A stretch of 64,000 nt of DNA, taken from contig NZ_CP035758.1 of assembly GCF_004208415.1 (NCBI RefSeq), forward strand, positions 2,418,001-2,482,000, in the 5' to 3' direction. The position numbers were made by a program, and so were the translations under genes. The notes beneath the pieces were generated by a model. It saw nothing but the letters and a program-made list of their open reading frames with translations. It did no database searches and had not been told where the DNA came from. Positions 28,415 to 37,539 of this stretch are shown piece after piece. Source of the DNA: Ktedonosporobacter rubrisoli. Lineage in GTDB: Bacteria; Chloroflexota; Ktedonobacteria; Ktedonobacterales; Ktedonobacteraceae. Positions within the stretch are counted from its first letter, which is position 1. Each line of letters starts with the position of its first letter.

Positions 28415-28950
28415 TTCCTTACTCAGAAGATTTCCTGATCCAAACCAGGCCCTCGACCCGCACAGGGGTCGTAAAAATTCACCAGGGCCGAGGGATCACC
28501 GTGAACGGCTTACAGTACTGGCATGAGTGCATGCGCTCTCCTTCCGTCGCCGGAAAAACCGTTCCGGTTCGCTATGAGCCTTCCAATATGGGATTTGCCT
28601 ATGCCTACATTGATGGACAGTGGGTCGAGTGTATTGCAGACGCTTTCCTCCAGGTGCATGGACGCTCTGAACACGAATGAAATCTCATTCTGGAGGAATG
28701 GCGTGAACACCAGCACCAGCATCACGAGAAACGCGTGACCCTCAACGGGAAGCTCCTGGTCGAGTTCTTGCACAAACTAGAAAAGGATGAGGCGTGGCAG
28801 CTCCAGCACCTGCGGGATCTGGAAGAACAGCCACAACGCGAAGCCTTGCTCCTGCTCGGCAATCGCCCGGTGGAGGTGATTGCCGAGACAGAGACAGCCC
28901 CAATCGAAGTAGATTTGTCCTCTCTTCCAACCTATGAGGTGTATCTCTGA
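28411..28950 (+). pseudogene. TnsB C-terminal segment with in-frame stop
   Basis: Continues TnsB in the next frame. KIHQGRGITVNGLQYWHECM and VRYEPSNMGFAYAYIDGQW match the Mu-type beta-barrel domain. An in-frame TGA at 28678-28680 interrupts it, after which the same frame goes on (GKLLVEFLHKLEKDEAWQLQ) to a stop at 28948-28950, which is the usual acidic/Gln-rich tail. With the TAG and the frameshift upstream this is the third lesion in the gene. Confidence 0.7.
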
Positions 28951-29003
28951 TGCAGACCATTGATCTCGCCAACGTCGAACTACTCGAAGACTTCAGAACC
29001 TTG
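28950..29003 (+). pseudogene. Start of tnsC, truncated
   Basis: An ATG overlaps the last base of the tnsB stop (TGATG). It opens a frame reading MQTIDLANVELLEDFRT that breaks off at about 29003. Position and coupling are those of tnsC, the AAA+ regulator that follows tnsB in Tn7-like units. No ATPase motif remains, so identity rests on context. Confidence 0.45.
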
Positions 29004-29253
29004 AGGGTTGGTTTTAATTGTATTGCATATAGAGTCTAAAAATGGGAAAAGATAGTTTTCTAGATAGTGAACCTCAGAACACAGCAGATAACTCTTTTCT
29101 CTTTTCTACTGTATTCCGAAATTTCTACAGAAAACTCTGCTTCTCCACGACAAAGGGCCTTGGTGTTCACGGGCTGCCATGATGATGAGATTTCTCGTCT
29201 GGCGAGCGCCTCCGCATTGAAGAGCGCACCCTTTCCATACAGGCTGTTACCCT
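29004..29253. other. Gene-free stretch
   Basis: Nothing recognisable between the tnsC remnant and the end of the TetR gene. Presumably the scar of the deletion that removed the rest of the Tn7-like unit. Confidence 0.4.
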
Positions 29254-29883
29254 TTACCGGCGAATAGGCGCATCTTCTGTCGGTCCATGCACACCGAGGG
29301 CTGGAAGAAGTATCCGATCAACGATGGCGACGATTTCGGTATCATCAGGTGATGACCCCTGCAAGAGCTGTTGCATAATCATCATAGCTCGACCTGCCTG
29401 GCAGACTTGAGGCGTAATCACTTCCCGGCGAATCTCGCCACGTTCGGTGCTGCGCTCAAGGACCTGAAGGATCTGAGAGTGTGGTTCAAAAATCTTCGTG
29501 CGAATTGCTGCGATTAAATCTGGGTGATGGAGTCTATCCCCAATGATGGCTCTCATCGTCGTGCCGACCGGGCTATTCATAAGCTCTCTGATGTTCTTGT
29601 GTACTTCAATGAGATCCTCCCGAAGATTCCCGGTATCTGGCGTGTGCGTTGTGTTCTCCTCAAGAGCATTAGTCAGGGCATCAAGGACTAATTCTTGCAC
29701 AGAGGCCCAGCGCCGATACAACGGCATTTTGCCGGTGCGCGCTCGGAGTGCGATTCTATCCATCGTGAGATGACCAAAACCGGCATCGGCCAGTTCTCCC
29801 AACACGGCAGCGTAGATCGCCTGTATAAGAGCATCTCCTCGTCGCCGCCTTGAAGATGGTTGCTCATGCTTTGCTCTCTTCAT
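29254..29883 (-). CDS. TetR-family repressor of the adjacent F420 operon
   Basis: A 209-residue regulator. The N-terminal HTH is LADAGFGHLTMDRIALRART followed by GKMPLYRRWASVQELVLDAL. The C-terminal half resembles the TetR_C_11-like ligand domain. The gene diverges from an operon of two F420-type oxidoreductases and a cupredoxin lipoprotein; two near-identical 20-bp palindromes in the divergent promoter are its probable binding sites. The inducer is unknown. Confidence 0.9.
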   Translation of the reverse strand: MKRAKHEQPSSRRRRGDALIQAIYAAVLGELADAGFGHLTMDRIALRARTGKMPLYRRWASVQELVLDALTNALEENTTHTPDTGNLREDLIEVHKNIRELMNSPVGTTMRAIIGDRLHHPDLIAAIRTKIFEPHSQILQVLERSTERGEIRREVITPQVCQAGRAMMIMQQLLQGSSPDDTEIVAIVDRILLPALGVHGPTEDAPIRR

Positions 29884-29918
29884 CTTCTTGTTTCTCTCCT
29901 CAATTTCCTACCCAAATT

Positions 29919-29986
29919 AAGATACTATTGTGTATCTTCCTTATCTAGTATATACTACGCCTAGATAAGATACTATTTTGTATCTT
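29919..29986. promoter_or_regulatory. Two palindromic TetR operators
   Basis: AAGATACTATTGTGTATCTT (29919-29938) and AAGATACTATTTTGTATCTT (29967-29986) share the palindrome AAGATAC-N6-GTATCTT. Their start-to-start distance is 48 bp. A further inverted pair TATCTAG/CTAGATA lies between them. They sit in the divergent promoter of the TetR gene and the F420 operon. Confidence 0.75.
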
Positions 29987-30086
29987 ATAGAGTGCCGGAG
30001 AAGTTCTGGCCTGACTTCCCTTCGTCTGGCCGACTGCAAAAGGCCAGGTGAGGTCATACGTTTTTGTGTTCAGGAGGTATCAATCT

Positions 30087-30602
30087 ATGGGTCTTTTCAC
30101 TGAGGCTGAAATTGCCTATTTGCAGAAGCAGCGCCTGGGGCGTCTGGCTACAGTTACGAAGACTGGCAATCCTCATGTTGTTCCAGTCAGCTTTCTTTAT
30201 AATCCAGAATTTGAGAGCATTGACATCGTTGGGAGAACACTTCCCACATCTTTAAAATATAAAAACATCGTCATTAATGGACGAGTGGCCTTTGTTGTTG
30301 ACGATATTGCTTCTCTTTCTCCTTATCTGGCACGCATGATCGAGATTCGTGGGTACGCTGAAATTGTGCTCCGCGATGAAAATGATCCTCTTCCACATGC
30401 TTTAGAAATGTCACTTGAAATGAGACGTACTATAGCCAGGAATGTCGCGCCCGAAATGATACGTATTAGAGCGAAAAGGATCATCTCTGCTGGCCTGGGA
30501 AGCAATCCACTGAGCATGAGCCGTCGCACCATTGCGGACGATGGCTCGGTGACAGAAGCTCGCACACCTCTTCAGCCTATTCAGTTCGACGCGGAAAAAT
30601 AG
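30087..30602 (+). CDS. PPOX-class F420-dependent oxidoreductase-like protein
   Basis: The start at 30087 (MGLFTEAEIAYLQKQ) has AGGAGGT 8 bases upstream, and is preferred over an open extension to 30048. The 171-residue protein has the split-barrel flavin fold: LGRLATVTKTGNPHVVPVSF in strands 1-2, LKYKNIVINGRVAFVVDD, and RMIEIRGYAEIVL. This pattern is typical of the pyridoxamine-5'-phosphate-oxidase-like proteins that use F420. It is first in an operon with a Ddn-type F420 protein, which supports F420 use. Substrate unknown. Confidence 0.85.
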   Translation: MGLFTEAEIAYLQKQRLGRLATVTKTGNPHVVPVSFLYNPEFESIDIVGRTLPTSLKYKNIVINGRVAFVVDDIASLSPYLARMIEIRGYAEIVLRDENDPLPHALEMSLEMRRTIARNVAPEMIRIRAKRIISAGLGSNPLSMSRRTIADDGSVTEARTPLQPIQFDAEK

Positions 30603-30649
30603 GATACGATCAGTAGATCAACATAGTCGCATCAAATACAGGAGAAACT

Positions 30650-31069
30650 ATGCTAGATCCGAAAGATTGGAACCGCCGCCTGATTGAGGAGTTTCGTGCA
30701 AACGGAGGCAAGGTTGGTGGACCATTAGAACACATGTCGTTGCTCTTGCTTACAACTACTGGTGCCAGGAGCGGGAAGCCTCGCACGACGCCAATGGGGT
30801 ATTTCTCCGATGGCGACTGCCTGATAGTGGTTGCCTCTAATCGTGGTGCATCAACGCATCCTGCCTGGTATCATAACCTACTGGCACACCCGGAAGTCAC
30901 CGTCGAGGTTGGGACTGAGACCTTCGAGGCCATTGCTATTGTCACAAAAGATGCAGAGCGAGATCGGCTGTGGGCTAGAGCTGTAACGTTGTTCCTCACC
31001 TTCGCCGAGCACCAGGCAAAGACAACGCGCCTGATCCCCGTGATCACGCTCTCCCGACGAGCAAGCTAA
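30650..31069 (+). CDS. Ddn-type deazaflavin (F420)-dependent nitroreductase
   Basis: A 139-residue protein of the Ddn/F420H2-dependent quinone reductase family. Signature blocks are LLLTTTGARSGKPRTTPMGY (F420-phosphate site) and ASNRGASTHPAWYHNLLAHP followed by VTVEVGTETFEA. Mycobacterial Ddn reduces quinones and activates nitroimidazoles. It lies 47 bases after the PPOX gene on the same strand. Two F420 enzymes together under one TetR protein suggest a redox-stress or xenobiotic response. Confidence 0.88.
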   Translation: MLDPKDWNRRLIEEFRANGGKVGGPLEHMSLLLLTTTGARSGKPRTTPMGYFSDGDCLIVVASNRGASTHPAWYHNLLAHPEVTVEVGTETFEAIAIVTKDAERDRLWARAVTLFLTFAEHQAKTTRLIPVITLSRRAS

Positions 31070-31141
31070 AGACCATCTATGCCTCATTATGCTTGAGGCA
31101 CACCGATTGTTTATTCAATCTTCCAGAAAGGAAGGTTTCTG

Positions 31142-31567
31142 ATGACCACTGTATGGATCATCGTATGGATAGCCCGTCTAGCAGGCATAGTCGCGCTTGT
31201 GCTGGGCCTGTTCTTCTGGATCACCAGCATAGATGTGGTCAATGTTCATATGATCTTTGGCCTGATGCTTGCCCTTTCGCTTCTCATACTTGGGATCATC
31301 ATGCTTTGCTCCAGAGGTGCCCGGCTTCTGGGAGTTGCTGGCATCGGATATGCCTTTTTACTTCCGATCTTTGGCTTAGCACAGGCCAGTTTACTCATGG
31401 AGCACATGCACTGGCTAATTCAGATCGCTCATCTGTTCGTTGGGATTGGCGCAGGCGCGTTGGTTCAGGGAATCTCTGTGCGTTACAGGCGTCTCAAGCT
31501 AACCACCACTTCAGAAACTCCGTCGTCTCAAGCAATACGGCAAGCATGGAGAAAAAAACATGTTTAA
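31142..31567 (+). CDS. Four-helix membrane protein of the F420 operon
   Basis: A 141-residue protein with four hydrophobic segments (about residues 5-27, 33-55, 60-80 and 90-110) and a basic C-terminal tail. His residues in VVNVHMIFG and LLMEHMHWLIQIAHLF lie within or near helices, which could suggest haem or metal contact, but no family was recognised. The gene overlaps the next one (cupredoxin lipoprotein) by 8 bases, so the two are translationally coupled and probably act together at the membrane. Confidence 0.7.
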   Translation: MTTVWIIVWIARLAGIVALVLGLFFWITSIDVVNVHMIFGLMLALSLLILGIIMLCSRGARLLGVAGIGYAFLLPIFGLAQASLLMEHMHWLIQIAHLFVGIGAGALVQGISVRYRRLKLTTTSETPSSQAIRQAWRKKHV

Positions 31568-31946
31568 AACATTGCTAGCAATTCTGGGAGTAAGTTGTCT
31601 CATTACCGGGTTGCTAATCGCCTGTGGCAACGGCTCCAATGCGAGCATAGGTCCCAATCCCATCCATATGAACGCCACGAATTTTCTTCAGACCTCGATT
31701 ACAGTGAAAAAAGGCGAGCGCATTACACTCATCGATGATGATCTCTCAGTGCCACACATTATCGCCAACGGAACGTGGGAGAATGGCACGGTGAAACCAG
31801 CCAGAGAAGCAGGCGCTCCAGAGATCAACAACGTGCAAATCAATGGAAACAGCTCAGAAACCATTGGCCCTTTCCCCTCTGCTGGCACATTCAAGCTCTA
31901 TTGTACCATTCACTCTGGTATGAACCTGACTGTTGTTGTGCAATGA
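31560..31946 (+). CDS. Cupredoxin-domain lipoprotein
   Basis: A 128-residue exported protein. FKTLLAILGVSCLITGLLIAC is a lipoprotein signal ending in a lipobox Cys at residue 22. The mature part is a cupredoxin: SITVKKGERITLIDDDLSVPH supplies the first His, and GTFKLYCTIHSGMNLTVVVQ the Cys-His-Met ligand loop of a type 1 copper site. It probably carries electrons at the outer membrane face. It overlaps the upstream membrane-protein gene by 8 bases and ends the operon. Confidence 0.88.
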   Translation: MFKTLLAILGVSCLITGLLIACGNGSNASIGPNPIHMNATNFLQTSITVKKGERITLIDDDLSVPHIIANGTWENGTVKPAREAGAPEINNVQINGNSSETIGPFPSAGTFKLYCTIHSGMNLTVVVQ

Positions 31947-32001
31947 GGGCGTGATCTCTCATGACCAATTTGACCGTCTTCGTAAGAAAAGAGACCAGTC
32001 A

Positions 32002-32049
32002 CATGAAGAGGATTCCGAGACGAAAGAGCCTCTCGGGATTCTCTTCATG
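32002..32049 (+). terminator. Terminator-like hairpin closing the F420/cupredoxin operon
   Basis: CATGAAGAGGATTCCGAGA (32002-32020) pairs with TCTCGGGATTCTCTTCATG (32031-32049): 19-base arms with 17 matches, 10-base loop. It lies 56 bases after the cupredoxin stop. No T-run follows; it could alternatively belong to the end of the next insertion element. Confidence 0.45.
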
Positions 32050-32058
32050 CGGGGATGA

Positions 32059-33428
32059 ATGCTTCCCTCTTTGAGGCATGAGCATGTGCAAGCGTTTGAA
32101 GAAAGAAGGTCGCATCTCATGCGACCTGCCTCTCCCTGTTTTGACCAACAGATGCTCGCGCAGATGCAAGACAATGATCCAGTGGTTCTCCGCTATCGAA
32201 CCTTGTTTGCGCTGCTAGATTGGGGTCTGGTCCCCGAGCGCCAAGCGCTCCCTTCTCACCCAGGGAGACGCCCACATCCAGAAATAGCCTACGTCAAAGC
32301 GTTGCTCATCAAATTCGACTCCTGTACCCAACTCCGACGCTTCCTGCTGGAACATCCGCTTTTGGTCTTGGAACTGGGCTTTCGTCCCAAGCCCTCTCCT
32401 CACAGTCCCTATGGCTTTGATATCGAGCGCACGGTGCCTTGTGACCGCTGGTTGCGCTATAAACAGCAGACATTGAATGCAAGCGTTCTTCATGCTTTGT
32501 TTGTTCATACTGCTCATGCGCTAAAAGCAGCCATTCCCGGCTTAGGCGAGAAAGTAGCCATCGATGTGAAGCACTTGTACGCCTGGGTGCAAGAGAATAA
32601 CCCCAGCCCTTATGTCAAAGAACGTTATAATCCCCAACGCCAGCCCAAAGGTGATCCCGACTGCCGGCTGGGCGTCAAACGTAGCAGCAATCAAGAGCAG
32701 CCCAATGGCTCCACCAAAGTTGTTAAAGAGTACCTCTGGGGATATGGCAGTGGTCTGATCAGTGCCATATCCCAGAATATGGCGATCTCATCTTAGCTGA
32801 ATATACTCAACCTTTCAACAAGAATGATATCACATATTACCATTCGCTCTACCAACAGATAGTTGCTACACTAGGCTTCCGTCCTCGCCAAGTCACCGCT
32901 GATGCTGCCTTTGATGCTTGGGATGTCTACCAAACCTGTGCCGAACATGGTGGCATCGCGGCTATTCCAATCAATGCTCATGGCCACCCTCTGCCCAATC
33001 GTGAAACTGATGGCACCCCCCGTTGTGACAGAGGGCTGCGCATGTTCGCCTCCTACCAATTTGATCATACCAATGGCTATCGCGCCCAACGCTTCTGTTG
33101 TCCTCTCTTGTATCCTGTTCCGATGGGGCAAACCTGTGAGCATAAGCAATTTCTCAAGGAGAAAGGTTGTGTCAAAGACATCAATATCGAGCTCGGCGGT
33201 CTCCAAAGAGTGCTGCTGGATCGCACCTCCCAGACCTACAAAACAATCTATCGACAACGCACCTCTGCTGAACGCATCAACAGTCAAGCTAAGTCCTGGG
33301 ATATTGAGCGCCCCAAGGTTTGTAATGGGCACTCCGTTGCTAATCTCAATACACTCACCTACATCCTCATCAATGTTAGAGTTTTACAACGTGTATATGC
33401 TGTTAATCTCGTATATCGTCGTTGTTGA
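32059..33428 (+). pseudogene. DDE transposase (IS5/IS1182-like), frameshifted
   Basis: Frame 1 runs from 32059 to 32796: KALLIKFDSCTQLRRFLLEH, then VAIDVKHLYAWVQENNPSPY (first Asp), ending just after GYGSGLISAIS. A one-base indel near 32775 moves the reading to EYGDLILAEYTQPFN and RQVTADAAFDAWDVYQ (second Asp), and the third piece (33042-33428) has QRTSAERINSQAKSWDIERP (catalytic Glu). The family belongs to the large IS4/IS5/IS1182 superfamily; the exact subgroup is not certain. Terminal repeats were not located. Confidence 0.7.
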
Positions 33429-33493
33429 TTTACAACCGACCCACCATATGAGGAGACGCAAACGCAAAGACAGCGATGGGACAACTTCTCGCG

Positions 33494-34316
33494 CTAGGGC
33501 AGTGGAAGATGAGAAGGTGCAATCCTCTTCTGCACAAGAGCTCTACTAAGCTTCGTTGATGTGGCAGGGGAAGTATCCCTCCTTGCTCCTTCAAATCCAG
33601 GGCAGGAGTGAGGAGGAGTCCAAACACCCCGCACAAGAGCGTTGGGCCGTGGAAAATTCCACAGCCAGTGGCAGAGTTTTCCACATCGTGTCCGTATGCG
33701 CATTTTCCTCCTGTCTGCCTCCCGCGTTCCTTCCCGTAGCAGGCTCATCGTCTCGCGACCACCACGATTGCGCGCAGCCTGCAAGATCAGCCCACTGAAC
33801 TGCTTGAGATGGACAACGGTGCCGGAGGAAGAGAGGAGGAGCTGCCGCAGGTGCTCCTGGGACAGAGCCTGTGCTAAGGTGGGAGAGCAGCACAGCAACA
33901 GATCGCCCTCCTCTAGCTCCTGCTGCCAGATCTCCTCCTCGGCGCCCACTGAGCAGAATAGAGGCAGCAACGTTGCCTGCTGCTGCCGATTCTAGAGCCA
34001 GGAGTGCGCCCAATGCCCAGAGAAAGCCAGGAGGTACTGGAGGCAGCGAGAAACGCCAGGGACCTCGCCAGCCAGCCGCCGGCAGCAGACGTGCTGGGGA
34101 GAGCGCCACAAACAGACCTACGCACGCCAGCAGGCTTTGCCAGAGCAGTAGGACGCTCAAGGCAGCGAGCACACTCCAGAAGCGTGCTGACATCCAGGCC
34201 GGCAGGCGCGCCTGGGGCAGGCCGCTCAAGAGGATACCCAGCAGCAGCAGACTGCTCACCGGCAGGTGCCAGCTCTGCCACGCCGCAAAGCCAGTGCCAA
34301 ACGACCTTTGGAGCTC
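33494..34316 (-). pseudogene. Unrecognised membrane-protein remnant
   Basis: Reading from 34316 downward, one frame gives several hydrophobic segments (SSLLLLGILLSGLPQARLPA, SVLAALSVLLLWQSLLACVG, LWALGALLALESAAA). Near 33970 another frame continues with a soluble stretch (QELEEGDLLLCCSPTLAQAL, then SGTVVHLKQFSGLI). The soluble part faintly resembles the end of a PP2C-type phosphatase domain, but this is weak. The N-terminus is cut where an ISAs1-like fragment begins. Probably a decayed two-part membrane protein. Confidence 0.35.
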
Positions 34317-34554
34317 AATCAAGCTCATTGGTGTATCGAGAATCGCCTCCATTATCGTCGGGATGTGACCATGAAGGAGGATGCCAGTCAAGCTTCGCAT
34401 CAAAGGAGCTCCTCAAGTGCTTGCCGCCTTACACAGCGCTATCCTGGCTTTGATGGATTGGTTAGGTGTTTGCAATATGGCTTCGCAGATGAGGCATTTT
34501 GATGCCCATCCTCACGAAGCCCTCCAATTGCTGCTTGGAAGGCTTTCGCGGTAA
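34310..34554 (+). pseudogene. ISAs1-family transposase C-terminal fragment
   Basis: NQAHWCIENRLHYRRDVTMK, EDASQ matches the H-W-x-I-E-N-x-L-H-W block of ISAs1 transposases (catalytic Glu). After a frameshift near 34388 another frame continues VLAALHSAILALMDWLGVCN and ends LQLLLGRLSR with a stop at 34552, as in the family. Only the last ~80 codons remain. Confidence 0.65.
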
Positions 34555-34717
34555 TTCCGGTACACTAAAAAGCCCTGTTCAAAGGTGTAGCAGGCTTGAC
34601 AACAGGCATAGCTCCATTCATACTGGTAATGAGTGTGGGAAGAGGAAGCCGTGTCTCCTCCTCACGAGAGCATATATGAGTGGGCAAAGGATGGTCTTTG
34701 CCCGAAAGAAAGGCTGT

Positions 34718-35596
34718 ATGCTGATGACCACTCCTCCTGGAGAGAACCGCCTGGTCACAGACCCAGAACTTTTGACAGAATTGGTTCGGCTCGATGGCCA
34801 GGGCGAAATGCTCACCCGGAGTATGGGAGGAGTCCTTCCCGAACTAAGCCGAGCTGAGCGCAACGGGATTCAGGATGTGCTTGACCTTGCCTGTGGTCCG
34901 GGGGAGTGGGTGCTCCAGCTTGTCTTTGAAAACCCGAAGATGCATGTGGTCGGAGTGGACATCAGTCACAGAATAATCAATTATGCCAACGCGAAGGCTC
35001 AAGAGGAACAAAGTCCAGCAACCTTCCAGATCCTGGATGTCTTGTCTCATCCGCTGCCATTTGCTGATGGCTCCTTCGACCTGGTGAATATGCGCCTGGG
35101 GTTTTCTTTTTTGCTGCCTGGGCAGTGGCCTTCCCTCCTGGCTGAATGTCTTCGCCTTCTCCGGCCTGGTGGTCTCATTCGTCTCTGTGAGACGGAACGA
35201 AGCCTCTCTAATAATGCGGTGTTCGAGAAGTACATGACCCTCTGGACAGACACCTTTTTCCGCGATCATCGCACCTTTTCCCCAGATGGTCTTCATTACG
35301 GCTTACTTCCCATGGTCAAGCTCCTTCTGGAACAAGCAGGGTTTATGCAGCTTCGGCATGTTCCCTATATGATCGACGTATCAGCAAATAGTCCGACGCA
35401 CCAGACCTTCTTTGCAGATATGCTGGCCCTGCTGCAAGATGGCCTCCCGTTTTTACGGCGAATGGCACGTGGCCCCTCTGAACTGGAAGAGCTTGAGGCG
35501 ATCTATGATCAGCTTCGTGGACTCGTCAATCAGGAGGATTTTTGTGCCTACTGGCCGCTGATGACGTTTCTCGGTTCCAAACCCAAGATGCCGTAA
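34718..35596 (+). CDS. Class I SAM-dependent methyltransferase
   Basis: The frame is open from 34499, but the ATG at 34718 has AAAGG in front and begins the conserved part (MLMTTPPGENRLVTDPELLT), giving 292 residues. Motif I is VLDLACGPGEWVLQLV, followed by VVGVDISHRIINYA (acidic ribose-binding Asp), PLPFADGSFDLVNMR (motif II) and LLAECLRLLRPGGLIRLCE (motif III). It is a Methyltransf_11/25-type enzyme. The acceptor is unknown and the neighbours are transposon remnants, so context does not help. Confidence 0.88.
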   Translation: MLMTTPPGENRLVTDPELLTELVRLDGQGEMLTRSMGGVLPELSRAERNGIQDVLDLACGPGEWVLQLVFENPKMHVVGVDISHRIINYANAKAQEEQSPATFQILDVLSHPLPFADGSFDLVNMRLGFSFLLPGQWPSLLAECLRLLRPGGLIRLCETERSLSNNAVFEKYMTLWTDTFFRDHRTFSPDGLHYGLLPMVKLLLEQAGFMQLRHVPYMIDVSANSPTHQTFFADMLALLQDGLPFLRRMARGPSELEELEAIYDQLRGLVNQEDFCAYWPLMTFLGSKPKMP

Positions 35597-36112
35597 GAGC
35601 ACCTCACCAAAAGCTGGTAGGCAGGAGACGCGTTTGGGCAATTCGTCGGAGGACCACCGTCGCCAGACTATGAAGCTGTTCTTGCCGTTCAAGTGGGTCG
35701 TTTTTTCATCTGGAAGCTCATCGAGCAAGGAAGCAAGTTTCGGTTCCCAGCACGCCAACGTCTCCGGCGTTATCTGTCAGCGAATGGCTCCCGCGTCCAT
35801 CCGTGAGCGATGCGTTCCAGCAAAGCGAATGGCCCTGCGATCCTGGCCGACCAGGAGCCACGAGGCCTCCCATGAGGCGCCTGCCCAAGGAGTCCAGAGC
35901 ACTGTTTCAGGAGGAAGATCTGTGGGGAGAGGGATGGGGCATGGAATCCACTTATCATCAGGGCCAGATTGCCGCCAGCACCACCAGTCAGGTTCCTCGG
36001 GAGCCATTGAAGTGGGCAGAAAGCCCTTGCGTTGATCCTGTACCAAAAGCCTGTAAATAAAAACAGCAGCGGCGTTTGACGGATCAGGAATACCATGTTC
36101 TCGAAAGCGCAA
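35597..36112 (-). other. Degenerate coding-like stretch, unidentified
   Basis: Minus-strand frames at 35777-36112 (for example [20 protein letters not shown] and [20 protein letters not shown]) and 35600-35758 (CWEPKLASLLDELPDEKTTH) look like pieces of one protein separated by a stop or indel. No family was recognised. It lies between the methyltransferase gene and the Tn3 transposase fragment. Confidence 0.3.
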
Positions 36113-36139
36113 GAGCCCTTTCCCTCGCCAGTACTCGAT

Positions 36140-36312
36140 GCTCTCATTTGGAGAGCAAAGCCCAGGCGCGTATGGGCATGACGTCGAGGGGCGAGAAGAG
36201 TACGATCACGGTCATCAAGATGGAAGTAGAGGGCCAGTTGTTCAGGAGACGGCTCTCCGATAGAACAGCCATAGCGGCTTCGTTGTTCAATCGTGAGAAA
36301 CGCAACGGGCAT
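36140..36312 (-). pseudogene. Tn3-family transposase N-terminal fragment
   Basis: [40 protein letters not shown] and [13 protein letters not shown] are the opening of Tn3-family TnpA proteins (DUF4158 region). Homology stops after about 56 codons, although the frame stays open to 35770. The catalytic DDE part is absent. A resolvase relic on the other side suggests both came from one Tn3-like element. Confidence 0.7.
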
Positions 36313-36616
36313 CGGACAAGCATCCTCTTTCGTATGAGCGTGCCACTCCTCATAGGGTAGAGAAGCGTGGATGGAGCTACCATAGCAGGAGAGGCCACCT
36401 CACGACAAGCCATCGACACACAAATAGGACCAATGTCAGATACTGTTTTCGTCGTCCAACAAACGTCACCAGTGGGCCGAAGTTGAGCATGGCGTTGTCT
36501 AGGAGAAAACGGACGTTATCCCACATACAGACTGGACTGTGTTCTACTTGCTCTCACCCATACAGATTGTCTCCGTCTTGTGGGAGAAAACAGGTTAAGA
36601 GGATACACCCCAAAAA

Positions 36617-37236
36617 ATGAGCAAGACCATTGCCTATTTGAGAACCGCCGCCGACAAACAGGATCTCAACAACCAGAAGTTAGAGATCCTGGAATGGGCC
36701 AGGAAAAAAGACCTGAAGATTGACGAGTTTGTCGAAATCACGATGTCTTCTCGTAAGACCAGCAAACAACGACGGATCGAGGAAGTCCTGCGCATGCTGA
36801 CCGACATGGATACCCTGGTCGTCACCGAGCTTTCATGCCTAGGCCGCAGTACGGCTGAAGTCATCGCCCTGATCAATGAACTGGTTGCTTGCAACATCCG
36901 CGTGATCATTCTCAAGCAGAATCTGGATATCTCCCAGCATGATATGCATTCGAAAGTGATGATAACCCTCTTTTCGTTTTTTTGCAGAGTTGGAGCGCGA
37001 CCTGATTAGCCTGCGGACCAAGGAGGCGCTCGCGGCGAAAAACAACAGGGAGTCAGGTTGGGCAAGCCGAAAGGCACGCTCCAGAAAAGCAAGTTTGACG
37101 CCGATCAAGAGAGGATCAAGGAACTTCTGAAACTGGGACTCTCAGTGCACAAAATCGCTGCCCTCCTGGGGTAGAAAAACCATCTCGCGCTCAATACCTA
37201 CATCACCAAACGCCAACTCCGCGAACAAAGCTCATA
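36617..37236 (+). pseudogene. Tn3-type serine resolvase, damaged
   Basis: The N-terminal catalytic domain starts MSKTIAYLRTAADKQDLNNQ; the motif normally reads R-T-S, so the nucleophilic serine is replaced by Ala. VTELSCLGRSTAEVIALINE and VIILKQNLDISQHDMHSKVM follow. Near 36985 a frameshift moves the reading into ELERDLISLRTKEALAAK; then LGKPKGTLQKSKFDADQERI follows in another frame, and an in-frame TAG interrupts the C-terminal HTH region (LLG stop KNHLALNTYITKRQLREQ). Inactive by several independent lesions. Confidence 0.75.
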
Positions 37237-37539
37237 GGTGCCTTAGCGGGAAAAATGGCACGAAAAAATGTTATCACCCCTAAAAGCGCAGCAATCGAAA
37301 GAGGTATCGTCATTGAGTGCAAACACACCCTCGTGTCGCGCCTATTCATGATGCTAGCTCACGCAACAGCATCAGTATCAAACTTTCGCCAGTCCTCGTT
37401 CGCAAATTTACACTGTGGTATCATCGCTTGTATCGTTTCTTCATTTTGATGAGCAACATGGCTTGAAAAGAGAAGACCTTCTGACTCCTTTTTACCACTA
37501 GAGAGAGATACATCTGTTAGAAAGGCTACCTACTATACG
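37237..37539. other. Intergenic region upstream of the sigma-factor gene
   Basis: No gene recognised. It should hold the promoter of the sigma-BFN gene; no strong -35/-10 pair was identified by eye. Confidence 0.3.

Noticed and set aside
27569..28680. Possible recoding of TAG or TGA in the TnsA-TnsB gene
   Set aside because: A frameshift and two different stop codons occur in the same gene, next to a truncated tnsC. Decay explains all of them more simply.
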